DNA of 51,062 nt, taken from NCBI GenBank assembly GCA_023433515.1, contig JAEZCN010000211.1:1-51062 (forward strand). Reading direction: 5' to 3'. The position numbers and the translations under genes are program-made. Every line of letters begins with the position of its first letter. Position 1 is the first letter of the stretch. The notes under the pieces were generated by a model that was not told where the DNA came from, made no database searches, and saw only the letters and a program-made list of their open reading frames with translations. The stretch is from Pseudomonadota bacterium. Its GTDB lineage: Bacteria > Pseudomonadota > Gammaproteobacteria > Steroidobacterales > Steroidobacteraceae. Positions 23,319 to 30,579 of the stretch are shown in pieces.

Positions 23319-23920
23319 CCAACGAGCTGCTCACTTCTCCGGCCGCCGAACGCAACAAGGATCCGATCCTCACCGTCCTCGAAACCGTCCTGCCCGCGAC
23401 GGGCAGCGTCCTCGAAATCGCCTCGGGCACGGGACAACACGTCTGCTTCTTCGCCGCGGCATTTCCCGGAATTCGCTGGCAACCCACCGAGCCCGATGCG
23501 GCTCATCGCGAAGCCATCACGACGCGCATCCGCGAATCGGGCCTGACCAACGTGGCCGATCCCGTCGCGCTCGACGTCGAGGAACCGCGCTGGCCGGTGG
23601 AAGATCATTACGACGCGATCCTCTGCATCAACATGATCCACATCGCGCCGTGGTCAGCGACACACGCGTTGCTGCGCGGCGCCGCGCGCCACCTGCCGAC
23701 GCTCGGCAAGCTGATCCTCTATGGTCCCTATCTCGAGAGCGGCCGCGCGGTGCAGTCGAATCTGGATTTCGATACCTCGCTCAAGCGGCGCAATCCCGAG
23801 TGGGGTCTGCGGGAACTCGAGGAAGTGACGCGTGTCGCGGCCACCCACGGCCTGCAGCGCCAGCGGATCGTGCCCATGCCCGCCAACAACCTGACGCTGC
23901 TCTTCTCGCGCTCTATCTAG
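23315..23920 (+). CDS. DUF938 SAM-dependent methyltransferase-like protein
   Basis: 201 residues. Class I methyltransferase fold with the SAM-binding loop VLEIASGTGQHVCFFA (about 32), acidic residue at QPTEPD, and ILCINMIHIAPW. The tail ends PANNLTLLFSRSI, characteristic of DUF938. Substrate unknown. Start overlaps the membrane protein stop (ATGA). Its stop codon is interleaved with that of the convergent hydrolase: both TAG triplets lie within 23917-23920. Confidence 0.86.
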   Translation: MTNELLTSPAAERNKDPILTVLETVLPATGSVLEIASGTGQHVCFFAAAFPGIRWQPTEPDAAHREAITTRIRESGLTNVADPVALDVEEPRWPVEDHYDAILCINMIHIAPWSATHALLRGAARHLPTLGKLILYGPYLESGRAVQSNLDFDTSLKRRNPEWGLRELEEVTRVAATHGLQRQRIVPMPANNLTLLFSRSI

Positions 23921-24675
23921 TTGCGGATCCGCACCTTCGCGTTCAGCGACCACTCGTTGTGGCCACCCCCGATGAGATGGAACTTCGCATGTGGAAAGGC
24001 GTCTGCCAGCGCCCGCGCATGCCGCATGGGAATGACCTCATCCTCCTCGGCGCCGAAGATGTCGAGCGGTCCCGCGTAGCCGTCCAGCGCCTCGACGTTG
24101 TTCCAGGTACCCGCGAGCAACACACCGACCGGCAGGCTCATGTGACCGCGCGCGACGGACTTGATGTCGTCGAACGGCACGATCAGCACGATGCGATCCG
24201 GCGGCTTCGTCTCGCGCGAGAGCATCGCGGCAGGTCCGCTGCCGATCGACTCCGCGGCCACGCACACCGCGACATCGGGATACTTCTTCCGCAGGGCGGC
24301 ATACGCCTCGCGCGCGGCGGCGTCGATCGTCCTTCGTGAAGGACTGCCATCGCGCTGCCCATACCCCGGGTATTCCATGATGTAGACCGAGTCGCGGCCC
24401 GAGAACGACGGCAGCGCATAAGTCCGATCGGCAGCCTGGCCACCGTTGCCGTGCAGCAGCAGCCACACGTTCTCGGGATCCTTCACCTGGCGTGCGTAGC
24501 CCAGGAACGTGCCATCGTCACCGGTCCAGCGCGCGAGCCCGGTGTCGAGCTCGTGGTGCGTCGGATGAAACAGCACCTTGCGCTGCAGGGCACCGCAGGC
24601 CGTCACGAGCAATGCAGCCGCCAGCCCCGAAAAGGTCGCGATGCGCACGGCCGTTACGACGTGCTTTTTAGCCAT
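23917..24675 (-). CDS. alpha/beta hydrolase, predicted lipoprotein
   Basis: 252 residues. N-terminal export signal with lipobox VTAC (Cys27), so it is probably membrane-anchored. The hydrolase core has oxyanion region LLLHGNGGQ, nucleophile elbow AESIGSG (Ser143; the usual first Gly is Ala), Asp212 in GAEEDEVIP and His239 in GGGHNEW. The family resembles bem46/YfhR serine hydrolases. It overlaps the end of the S9 peptidase gene by 22 nt on the same strand, so the two are likely cotranscribed. Confidence 0.85.
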   Translation of the reverse strand: MAKKHVVTAVRIATFSGLAAALLVTACGALQRKVLFHPTHHELDTGLARWTGDDGTFLGYARQVKDPENVWLLLHGNGGQAADRTYALPSFSGRDSVYIMEYPGYGQRDGSPSRRTIDAAAREAYAALRKKYPDVAVCVAAESIGSGPAAMLSRETKPPDRIVLIVPFDDIKSVARGHMSLPVGVLLAGTWNNVEALDGYAGPLDIFGAEEDEVIPMRHARALADAFPHAKFHLIGGGHNEWSLNAKVRIRN

Positions 24676-26786
24676 CGTTCCAGCCAGGCGGCGATCTCCG
24701 CGTAGAACACGCGGCTGTCCTCCGCCTTGTGGATCCAGTGGTTGGCGTCCGGGAACACGACGAGCCGGCTCGGCACCTGCATGCGCTGCAGCGCGCTCCA
24801 GTATTCGAGCGCATTGTTGAGCGGCACGCGGAAGTCGTGTTCACCGACGGTCACGAGCACCGGCGTGCGGAAGTGGGCGGCGAATCTCACCGGGTTCTGC
24901 TCGCTCCACACCGGCGCCCGTTCCCAAGGCGGGCCGCCCAGGTTCACCTCGCGCTGGAAGATCGTGTCGCTGGTTCCCCACTGTGACTCGAGGTTGACCA
25001 GACCCGCATGGCTCACGAGGCACTTGTATCGCGTCGTGGTGCCCTGCAGCCAGTTGGCAAGGTGCCCGCCGTAACTCGCGCCGCCCGCGCATTGCCGTTC
25101 GCCGTCGATGAAGCCGTATCGCGTTATCGCCGCGTCCGCCGCTTCGTTGATCTCGTTCGCGGGGCCCTTGAACGGATCGCCCTGGATCGAACGCGCGAAC
25201 TCCTCGCCGAAGCCCGTCGACCCCGAGTAGTTAGTCAGCAGCAGCACGTAACCCGGCGACGAGAGCAGGTGGTAGTTCCAGCGGATGAAGAACTGGTCGC
25301 GCCACATGCCGTGCGGACCGCCGTGGATCAGCACGAACAGCGGATACTTCTTGCTGGGGTCGAAGCCCGGCGGCCGAACCAGCAGGCTGTGGATGGTCTT
25401 GCCGCGGCTGGACCTGAACTGGAAATGCTCGACGGGCGGCAGGTCGAGCGCGGCGGCGCGGCGCTGGTTGAACCGGCTCAGCACGATCGCCTTGCCCGCC
25501 CGCGGCGTGACGATCGCGATCTCGGACGGGTTGCTCGCGCTCTCCCAGTTAACGAACAGCATCGTGTTCTCGATCGCCGCCGGAATCGCGATGTTCGAGT
25601 ACGAGCCGTGCCCGACGCCGAACAGCGTCTCCACCTTGCCGCCGATCACCCGGACCGCGAACAGCTTCGAGTTGCCGCCGTCCTCGGCGATGAAGTAGAC
25701 CCGCCTCGAATCCGGCGAAATCGCGAACGCGTCCACCGAGCGATCGAGGTCGTACGGAATGAGCGTGGGCGCCACGCCGTCGGGCCAGTTCATCGCGGCG
25801 AGCCGCGCGGCGTTGTAGACGAACTTGCCGTCCTGCTGCTCGACCACGGCGACGAGCTTGTTCCCGTCCGGCGTGAAGCGCGGCATTGCCCAGCGATCTT
25901 TTCCAGTGGTGATCTGGCGCGGTTCGCCGCCCGCGAGATCCACGACGAAGAGTTGCGAATCCGGAAAGGCGAAGGCGGCTTCGTGGCGATTCGTCGACGC
26001 GGCGAATACCAGCGACGCATTGTCGGGCGTGAACTCGATTTCGATTTCCTCGCCGGTATCCGTGAGCCTGCCGGCGAACCCGGGATTCTGGTCAAGCCTG
26101 GTGCCCGCAAGCACGTCGCGTGGCTCCCCGCTCGCCTGGCCGTTCTCGTCGAGCGGCAGGACGAAAATGCGCACGCGGCGTTCGTCGAGCCAGCGATCCC
26201 AGTTGCGGATCGGAAAGCCCTCGTAGATGCGAACGTTGGCCTTGCCGTAACGCGTCGCGGTGTCCTCCGGTTCGAGCGCGTCCTCATCGCGCGATCCCGG
26301 ATACGTGACGGACACGAAGGCGATTTGCCGTCCATCGCGCGAAAACACGGGCCCTCTCGCGCCGCCCGGCAGGTTCGTGAGACGTTCCGCCTCGCCGCCG
26401 CGCCCGAAATCGAGCGTATAGATCTGGGGTACATCATCCCCTTCGCGATGTGCGCTGAACGCGATCCGGCTGCTGTCGGGACTCCAGACGACGCCGGTCT
26501 CCGGACGGCGTGTCGAGGTGATGCGCCGCGTCGGCTCCTTCGCGGTCGCATCGATGAGCCACAAGTCGTAGTTCGTCGCGTTGTCGTCGTACGACGGCTC
26601 GGTGACCGAGACCACGACCCAGTGGCCATCGGGACTCACCTGCGGCGCACCGACGCGCCTCATGAGCCAGATGTCCTCGTGGACGGGAATTCGCCCCCGC
26701 GCGGCCGCGCAGGTCGACGACAGGGACATCGCCCAGGCGACACAGAGGCAAAGTGCAAACGTACCGCGGAGGAACGGGCGTTTCAT
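24654..26786 (-). CDS. S9-family prolyl-oligopeptidase-like peptidase, exported
   Basis: 710 residues. Signal peptide (about 1-29, STCAAA), a WD40-like seven-bladed propeller (about 35-440, repeated SPDG/SPDSSRIAFS/TPDG elements), then the peptidase domain with FVLIHGGPHGMWRD and the triad Ser571 (GGASYGGH), Asp651 (GEHDFRV) and His683 (PDANHWI). Such enzymes clip short peptides in the periplasm (dipeptidyl or acylaminoacyl peptidase type). First gene of a two-gene unit with the lipoprotein hydrolase. Confidence 0.92.
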   Translation of the reverse strand: MKRPFLRGTFALCLCVAWAMSLSSTCAAARGRIPVHEDIWLMRRVGAPQVSPDGHWVVVSVTEPSYDDNATNYDLWLIDATAKEPTRRITSTRRPETGVVWSPDSSRIAFSAHREGDDVPQIYTLDFGRGGEAERLTNLPGGARGPVFSRDGRQIAFVSVTYPGSRDEDALEPEDTATRYGKANVRIYEGFPIRNWDRWLDERRVRIFVLPLDENGQASGEPRDVLAGTRLDQNPGFAGRLTDTGEEIEIEFTPDNASLVFAASTNRHEAAFAFPDSQLFVVDLAGGEPRQITTGKDRWAMPRFTPDGNKLVAVVEQQDGKFVYNAARLAAMNWPDGVAPTLIPYDLDRSVDAFAISPDSRRVYFIAEDGGNSKLFAVRVIGGKVETLFGVGHGSYSNIAIPAAIENTMLFVNWESASNPSEIAIVTPRAGKAIVLSRFNQRRAAALDLPPVEHFQFRSSRGKTIHSLLVRPPGFDPSKKYPLFVLIHGGPHGMWRDQFFIRWNYHLLSSPGYVLLLTNYSGSTGFGEEFARSIQGDPFKGPANEINEAADAAITRYGFIDGERQCAGGASYGGHLANWLQGTTTRYKCLVSHAGLVNLESQWGTSDTIFQREVNLGGPPWERAPVWSEQNPVRFAAHFRTPVLVTVGEHDFRVPLNNALEYWSALQRMQVPSRLVVFPDANHWIHKAEDSRVFYAEIAAWLERWLKSTS

Positions 26787-26922
26787 GGGGACAAACTTAA
26801 CGCAACTTCTCGTGCGATTCCGCCCGTTCTTGTCCTATTGCGCTTGCCGGATCGGGGGCTCGCCACGAAAATGCGCGCCCTTGCCTATCTATAGTTCCCA
26901 TTCAGGGACGGAAGTTGACCCG

Positions 26923-27318
26923 TTGCCGAAAGAACCCGTGAATTCGACGCAGGATCCCACCGGATCTCCGCCGCCACCGAGCGGGCGCCTGCGCATGGGC
27001 GCGCTCGTCGTGAGCGGCGGCCTGTCCCTGGTGGGCGCGCTCGCGACGCTGCTCGCGTTGCCCGGTCACGTGAGCGACGCACGCCTCGCGGCCACCTGGT
27101 CGCTGGTCCAGTTCATATCGGGAGTGTGGGCCGGCGTGCTGGGCGCGAACAACCCGTTCCTGCACGGACTCGTCGCCGGCCTGCCGGCGCTGGTCATCGG
27201 GCTCGCGGTTCCGAGCCCGCTGCCGCGCCAGTTCGTCCTGATGGCGTGGTTTCTCGCGCCCTGCGCCGCGCTCGTGTCGGGCCTGCTGATGCGGACGCGC
27301 AGCCGTCGCGCTCCTTAG
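26923..27318 (+). CDS. small four-helix membrane protein, function unknown
   Basis: About 131 residues. A Pro-rich hydrophilic N-terminus (residues 1-24) and four hydrophobic helices (roughly 26-48, 58-76, 80-98, 103-125) with a basic tail. No family recognised. The start is uncertain: TTG 26923 has GGACGGAAG 8 nt upstream and is preferred; GTG 26938 and ATG 26995 are alternatives. TATAGT at 26890-26895 could be its -10. Its stop overlaps the convergent pyrophosphatase stop by 4 nt. Confidence 0.6.
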   Translation: MPKEPVNSTQDPTGSPPPPSGRLRMGALVVSGGLSLVGALATLLALPGHVSDARLAATWSLVQFISGVWAGVLGANNPFLHGLVAGLPALVIGLAVPSPLPRQFVLMAWFLAPCAALVSGLLMRTRSRRAP

Positions 27319-27947
27319 TCGGTCCGACGCCGATCGCGCGACGAGTCGCCGAACGACTCCTGGTAATCCTCGAGCGACGCCTCGATGACTTTCTTCGCGT
27401 GTTCGAAGCCGTATTTTCCGGCGATGTGCAGCTTGTTAGGCTCGCCGGGCACGAGCTTGTAGGTGCTGAAGTAGTGCTCGAGCCGCTCGACGAGCACGGG
27501 CGCGAGCTGCGATATGTCCTTGACGTGATCCCACACGTAATCGCCCTCGAGCACGCCGATGATCTTGTCGTCGGCCTCGCCGCGGTCGATGAGCTGCAGT
27601 CCGCCGATCACGCGCGCGCGCAGCAGCACCTCGGATCGTTCGATGGGGCGTTCGCTCACCACGCAGATGTCGAGCGGATCGCCGTCGCCGCGTTCGCAAT
27701 TTGCCAGTTTCGCGATTCGGGCCGCGCAGTAGGTCTTCGGAATGAACCCGTACAGGGCCGGGGGATGCGACGAGGAGCGCTGGGGACGATCGACGCGCAG
27801 GTAACCCGACGCCTTGTCGATCTCGTACTTGATGACGTCGAACGGGGTGATCTCGATGTAGGCATTGACGATGCGGGGCGCGTCCTCCCCGATGTCCAGG
27901 CCATGCCAGGGGTGCGGCCGCCAGCGCGAAAAGTCGTGTTTTTCCAT
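27315..27947 (-). CDS. ppa: inorganic pyrophosphatase (family I)
   Basis: 210 residues. Conserved active-site stretch GDGDPLDICVV with metal-binding aspartates, KYEIDK substrate-binding region, YGFIPKTYC, and KDISQLAP. It hydrolyses pyrophosphate to drive biosynthetic reactions. It is longer than E. coli Ppa (about 175) because of an extended C-terminus (HYFSTYKLVPGEPNK onward) with a charged tail. TAGAGT on its strand (27956-27961) ends 8 nt before the ATG, so the mRNA could be leaderless. Divergent from the KASIII-like gene. Confidence 0.93.
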   Translation of the reverse strand: MEKHDFSRWRPHPWHGLDIGEDAPRIVNAYIEITPFDVIKYEIDKASGYLRVDRPQRSSSHPPALYGFIPKTYCAARIAKLANCERGDGDPLDICVVSERPIERSEVLLRARVIGGLQLIDRGEADDKIIGVLEGDYVWDHVKDISQLAPVLVERLEHYFSTYKLVPGEPNKLHIAGKYGFEHAKKVIEASLEDYQESFGDSSRDRRRTD

Positions 27948-27953
27948 GGGCGT

Positions 27954-27970
27954 GAACTCTAATTGAGTTC
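27954..27970. promoter_or_regulatory. 17-bp inverted repeat between ppa and the KASIII-like gene
   Basis: Arms GAACTC (27954-27959) and GAGTTC (27965-27970) with spacer taatt. It overlaps the -10-like TAGAGT of ppa and lies just upstream of TATCCT (27975-27980) for the divergent gene, a good position for a repressor operator; the regulator is unknown. Confidence 0.4.
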
Positions 27971-27988
27971 GCCTTATCCTCCCAGCCC

Positions 27989-29092
27989 ATGACAGTCGTG
28001 ACGTCGAGGGGAGCGGCCATCATCGGGTGGGGCAAATGCATGCCTCCCGCGACGCTCACCAATGCCGACATCGCCACCTTTCTCGACACCAGCGACGAGT
28101 GGATCACCACACGGACCGGCATCCGCGAACGTCGTCTGTCGCACGTACCCCTGGGCGAGCTGATCCACGTCGCGGTGGCGCGCGCGCTCGCCTGCGCCGG
28201 CATGGATGGCAGGAAGGTCGAGCTCATCGTGGCCGGGACCACGAGCTACGACGACCAGGTGCCGAACGTCGCGTCGGGAATCCAGCGGCGCATCGGCGCC
28301 GAAGGCTGCGCGGCGATGGACGTCAACACCGCCTGCACCAGTTTCCTGTATTCCCTATCTACCGCGACCGCGATGATCCGCACGGGTATCGTGCGCAACG
28401 CGGTCGTCGTCGGCGCGGAGGTCATCTCGCCGTTCATCGACTGGAGCGACCGCAACACCGCCGTGTTGTTCGGCGACGGCGCCGCGGCCGTGGTGCTCGA
28501 GGCGACGGACCGCGAGGAAGGCCTGCTCGCCGAGCGGCTGGGCTGTTACGGAGAATCGCGCGAGATCCTGCGCGTGCACGGCATGGGCGCGGCCTACGCC
28601 CACCAGAACCGAATCATCGGCAAGACGGAATGGCAGTTCGAAGGCCAGGAAATCTTCAAGAAGGCCGTGCACGGGATGTCGATGGCGTGCGAGGAAGCGC
28701 TCGCGAAAGTGGGCAGGACCGCCGCCGACGTCGATCTCGTCATCCCCCACCAGGCGAACCTGCGCATCATCGAGTCGGTCGCGAAAAGGGCCGGCATCCC
28801 GATGGATCGCGTGTTCGTGAACGTGCATCGCTACGGCAACATGTCCGCGGCCACGGTGCCGGTCGCATTGTGCGAGGCGCTCGAGGAAGGCCGCGTGAAA
28901 CCCGGTTCGCTGCTCCTCATGCCTTCCTTCGGCGGAGGCCTGACCTTCACGGGCCACGTGGTGAGATGGGGCGAACGCGTGACGCCGCTCGGGACCAGCG
29001 ACGTCGAATTGCCGCCTAACCACCAGTCGGCGCTCGAGCTGGTCGCCCGGTACCGCTCGATCAATTCCCTGCGCGTCGTCGCGGAATCCTGA
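27989..29092 (+). CDS. beta-ketoacyl-ACP synthase III-like thiolase-fold enzyme
   Basis: 367 residues, some 40 longer than E. coli FabH owing to a C-terminal extension. The triad is complete: Cys116 (NTACTSF), His254 (IPHQAN) and Asn284 (HRYGNMS), with the active-site gate GGGLTFTGHVVRWG. KASIII enzymes condense acyl-CoA with malonyl-ACP to start fatty-acid synthesis; divergent copies outside fab operons serve specialised lipids or quinolone-like products. It stands alone, away from plsX/fabD. TATCCT ends 8 nt before the ATG, a leaderless-type promoter. Assignment as the housekeeping FabH is not safe. Confidence 0.88.
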   Translation: MTVVTSRGAAIIGWGKCMPPATLTNADIATFLDTSDEWITTRTGIRERRLSHVPLGELIHVAVARALACAGMDGRKVELIVAGTTSYDDQVPNVASGIQRRIGAEGCAAMDVNTACTSFLYSLSTATAMIRTGIVRNAVVVGAEVISPFIDWSDRNTAVLFGDGAAAVVLEATDREEGLLAERLGCYGESREILRVHGMGAAYAHQNRIIGKTEWQFEGQEIFKKAVHGMSMACEEALAKVGRTAADVDLVIPHQANLRIIESVAKRAGIPMDRVFVNVHRYGNMSAATVPVALCEALEEGRVKPGSLLLMPSFGGGLTFTGHVVRWGERVTPLGTSDVELPPNHQSALELVARYRSINSLRVVAES

Positions 29093-29094
29093 AA

Positions 29095-29129
29095 GACGAA
29101 GCCCGCGTTTTTCAGGCGCGGGCTTCGTC
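29095..29129. terminator. bidirectional hairpin between convergent genes
   Basis: A perfect 13-bp stem, arms gacgaagcccgcg (29095-29107) and its complement (29117-29129), with a 9-nt loop starting ttttt. It lies between the KASIII-like gene and the THX gene; neither side has a long T tract. Confidence 0.7.
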
Positions 29130-29153
29130 AGACCTGTGCTTGGGACGTCTGGC

Positions 29154-29276
29154 TTAGGCTTTCTTCTTGGACTTGGCGGCTCGTGCTTTTTTCTTCGCAG
29201 GATCCTTCGCGCGGGTCTTTCCAAAAGAGCCCGCGTAGAGCTTGCCGCGCTTCGTGCGGCGATCACCCTTACCCAT
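29154..29276 (-). CDS. 30S ribosomal protein THX
   Basis: 40 residues, too short for most ORF screens. It begins with the THX signature MGKGDRRTKRGK followed by LYAGSFGKTRAKDP, and continues into a Lys/Ala-rich tail ending SKKKA. THX was first described in Thermus, where a 26-residue peptide stabilises the top of the 30S head; longer homologues are annotated in many proteobacteria. The start overlaps the upstream 67-residue ORF by 8 nt on the same strand. The basic tail is longer than in Thermus. Confidence 0.85.
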   Translation of the reverse strand: MGKGDRRTKRGKLYAGSFGKTRAKDPAKKKARAAKSKKKA

Positions 29277-29472
29277 TCGATTCTTCCTTGTTCTGCGCAA
29301 TCCACAGCAGCGCGGCTTCGATGTCCGAAAGCTGCGCGGCGGTCATGCCCGGAATGCGGCCACCGCCGGCTTCCTGTTTGACGCGCGCAAGCTCTGCGGA
29401 CGAAACCGTGCTGACCCAGGTGAGCCCGCGGCGCACCTTGGAGGTGAATTTCTGGGATTTCTCTTCGGTCAT
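29269..29472 (-). CDS. hypothetical 67-residue protein
   Basis: Charged N-terminus (MTEEKSQKFTSKVRRG), a middle with ARVKQEAGGGRIPGMTAAQLSDIEAALLWIAQ predicted helical, and no cysteine, membrane helix or known motif. AGGAG stands 6 nt before the ATG, a strong ribosome-binding site. It overlaps the THX start, so the pair is probably an operon; a role linked to the ribosome is only suggested by position. A TAGATT sequence just upstream may be its -10. Confidence 0.65.
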   Translation of the reverse strand: MTEEKSQKFTSKVRRGLTWVSTVSSAELARVKQEAGGGRIPGMTAAQLSDIEAALLWIAQNKEESNG

Positions 29473-29523
29473 GTCGACTCCTGAATCTACCTAATCGTCG
29501 TCGCGGGCGGAAACATAACGCCT

Positions 29524-30579
29524 CTAACGATATCGCGCCAGAACTTTCGCGAGGGCCGTGGATCCGGGTGAAAGCCGGTCGTGGGGTATTTGATTGAGAG
29601 GAATGGACGGGGTCTCATTGACTTCGTGGAACTCTTTACCTGCGGGATCCACGTATAACAACCCTGTCAGGAATTCACCTTTTTTCAAGCGATCCTGAAT
29701 CGCCGTCATGGCGGCGCCGCGATTGGTCGGATCGTAGTTCGCTTCCAGCTTGCGCAGCAATATCCGGCTGCCGTCGTGGAGCACCACGGGGAGCACGTCG
29801 CCGGCCGCATATTCCGCGGAGATCTCGCGCTGGAACGGCACGAAGTCGGCATGAACCGCGGCATCGTAATGTTCGCGGGTATACGCGTAACTCTTCGTCG
29901 ACCCTTCGTGATCGTTGAACGTCACGCAGGGCGAGAGCACGTCGATCAGCGCGAATCCCTTGTGACGCAGCGCGGCCTGGATGAGCGGCACGAGTTGTTC
30001 CTTGTCGCCCGAGAAACTGCGCGCGACGAACGTGGCGCCGAGCGTGAGCGCGAGCAGCACCGGGTCGATCGGCGGCTGCTGATTCACCTCGCCCTTCTTG
30101 GCCTGCGTGCCCACGTCGGCCGACGCCGAGAACTGGCCCTTCGTGAGGCCGTACACGCCGTTGTTCTCGATGATGTAGGCCATGTTCAGGTTGCGGCGGA
30201 TCGCATGGCAGAACTGGCCGAGACCGATGGACAACGTGTCGCCATCTCCCGAGACACCGATGTACGTGAGAGTGCGATTGGCCGCGTTCGCGCCCATCGC
30301 GATCGACGGCATGCGTCCGTGCACGGAGTTGAAGCCATGCCCGCCGCTCACGAAGTACGCCGTGGTCTTCGACGAGCAGCCGATGCCGGAGAGCTTGACC
30401 ATGTTCTGCGGCTCGATGTCGAGCCCCCAGGAAGCTTCGATGATCGCCGCGGTGATCGAGTCGTGACCGCATCCCGCGCACAGCGTGGACAGCCCGCCTT
30501 CATAGTCGCGCCGCGTGAGACCGAGCGAATTCTTCGGCAGCGACGGGTGGCGGACTTTCGGCTTCGGCAGGAACGTCAT
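29524..30579 (-). CDS. korB: 2-oxoacid:acceptor oxidoreductase, beta subunit
   Basis: 351 residues. Thiamine-diphosphate subunit: CAGCGHD with further cysteines at GIGCSSK and SPCVTFN for a [4Fe-4S] cluster, and the ThDP/Mg2+ motif GDGDTLSIG...NNGVYGLTKGQ. Together with the alpha subunit it decarboxylates a 2-oxoacid, most likely 2-oxoglutarate, to an acyl-CoA and reduced carrier. Its ATG overlaps the alpha-subunit stop (ATGA). Size (about 38 kDa) fits the smallest subunit of Azoarcus 2-oxoglutarate:NADP oxidoreductase. Substrate not proven; pyruvate or branched-chain acids are possible. Confidence 0.88.
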   Translation of the reverse strand: MTFLPKPKVRHPSLPKNSLGLTRRDYEGGLSTLCAGCGHDSITAAIIEASWGLDIEPQNMVKLSGIGCSSKTTAYFVSGGHGFNSVHGRMPSIAMGANAANRTLTYIGVSGDGDTLSIGLGQFCHAIRRNLNMAYIIENNGVYGLTKGQFSASADVGTQAKKGEVNQQPPIDPVLLALTLGATFVARSFSGDKEQLVPLIQAALRHKGFALIDVLSPCVTFNDHEGSTKSYAYTREHYDAAVHADFVPFQREISAEYAAGDVLPVVLHDGSRILLRKLEANYDPTNRGAAMTAIQDRLKKGEFLTGLLYVDPAGKEFHEVNETPSIPLNQIPHDRLSPGSTALAKVLARYR

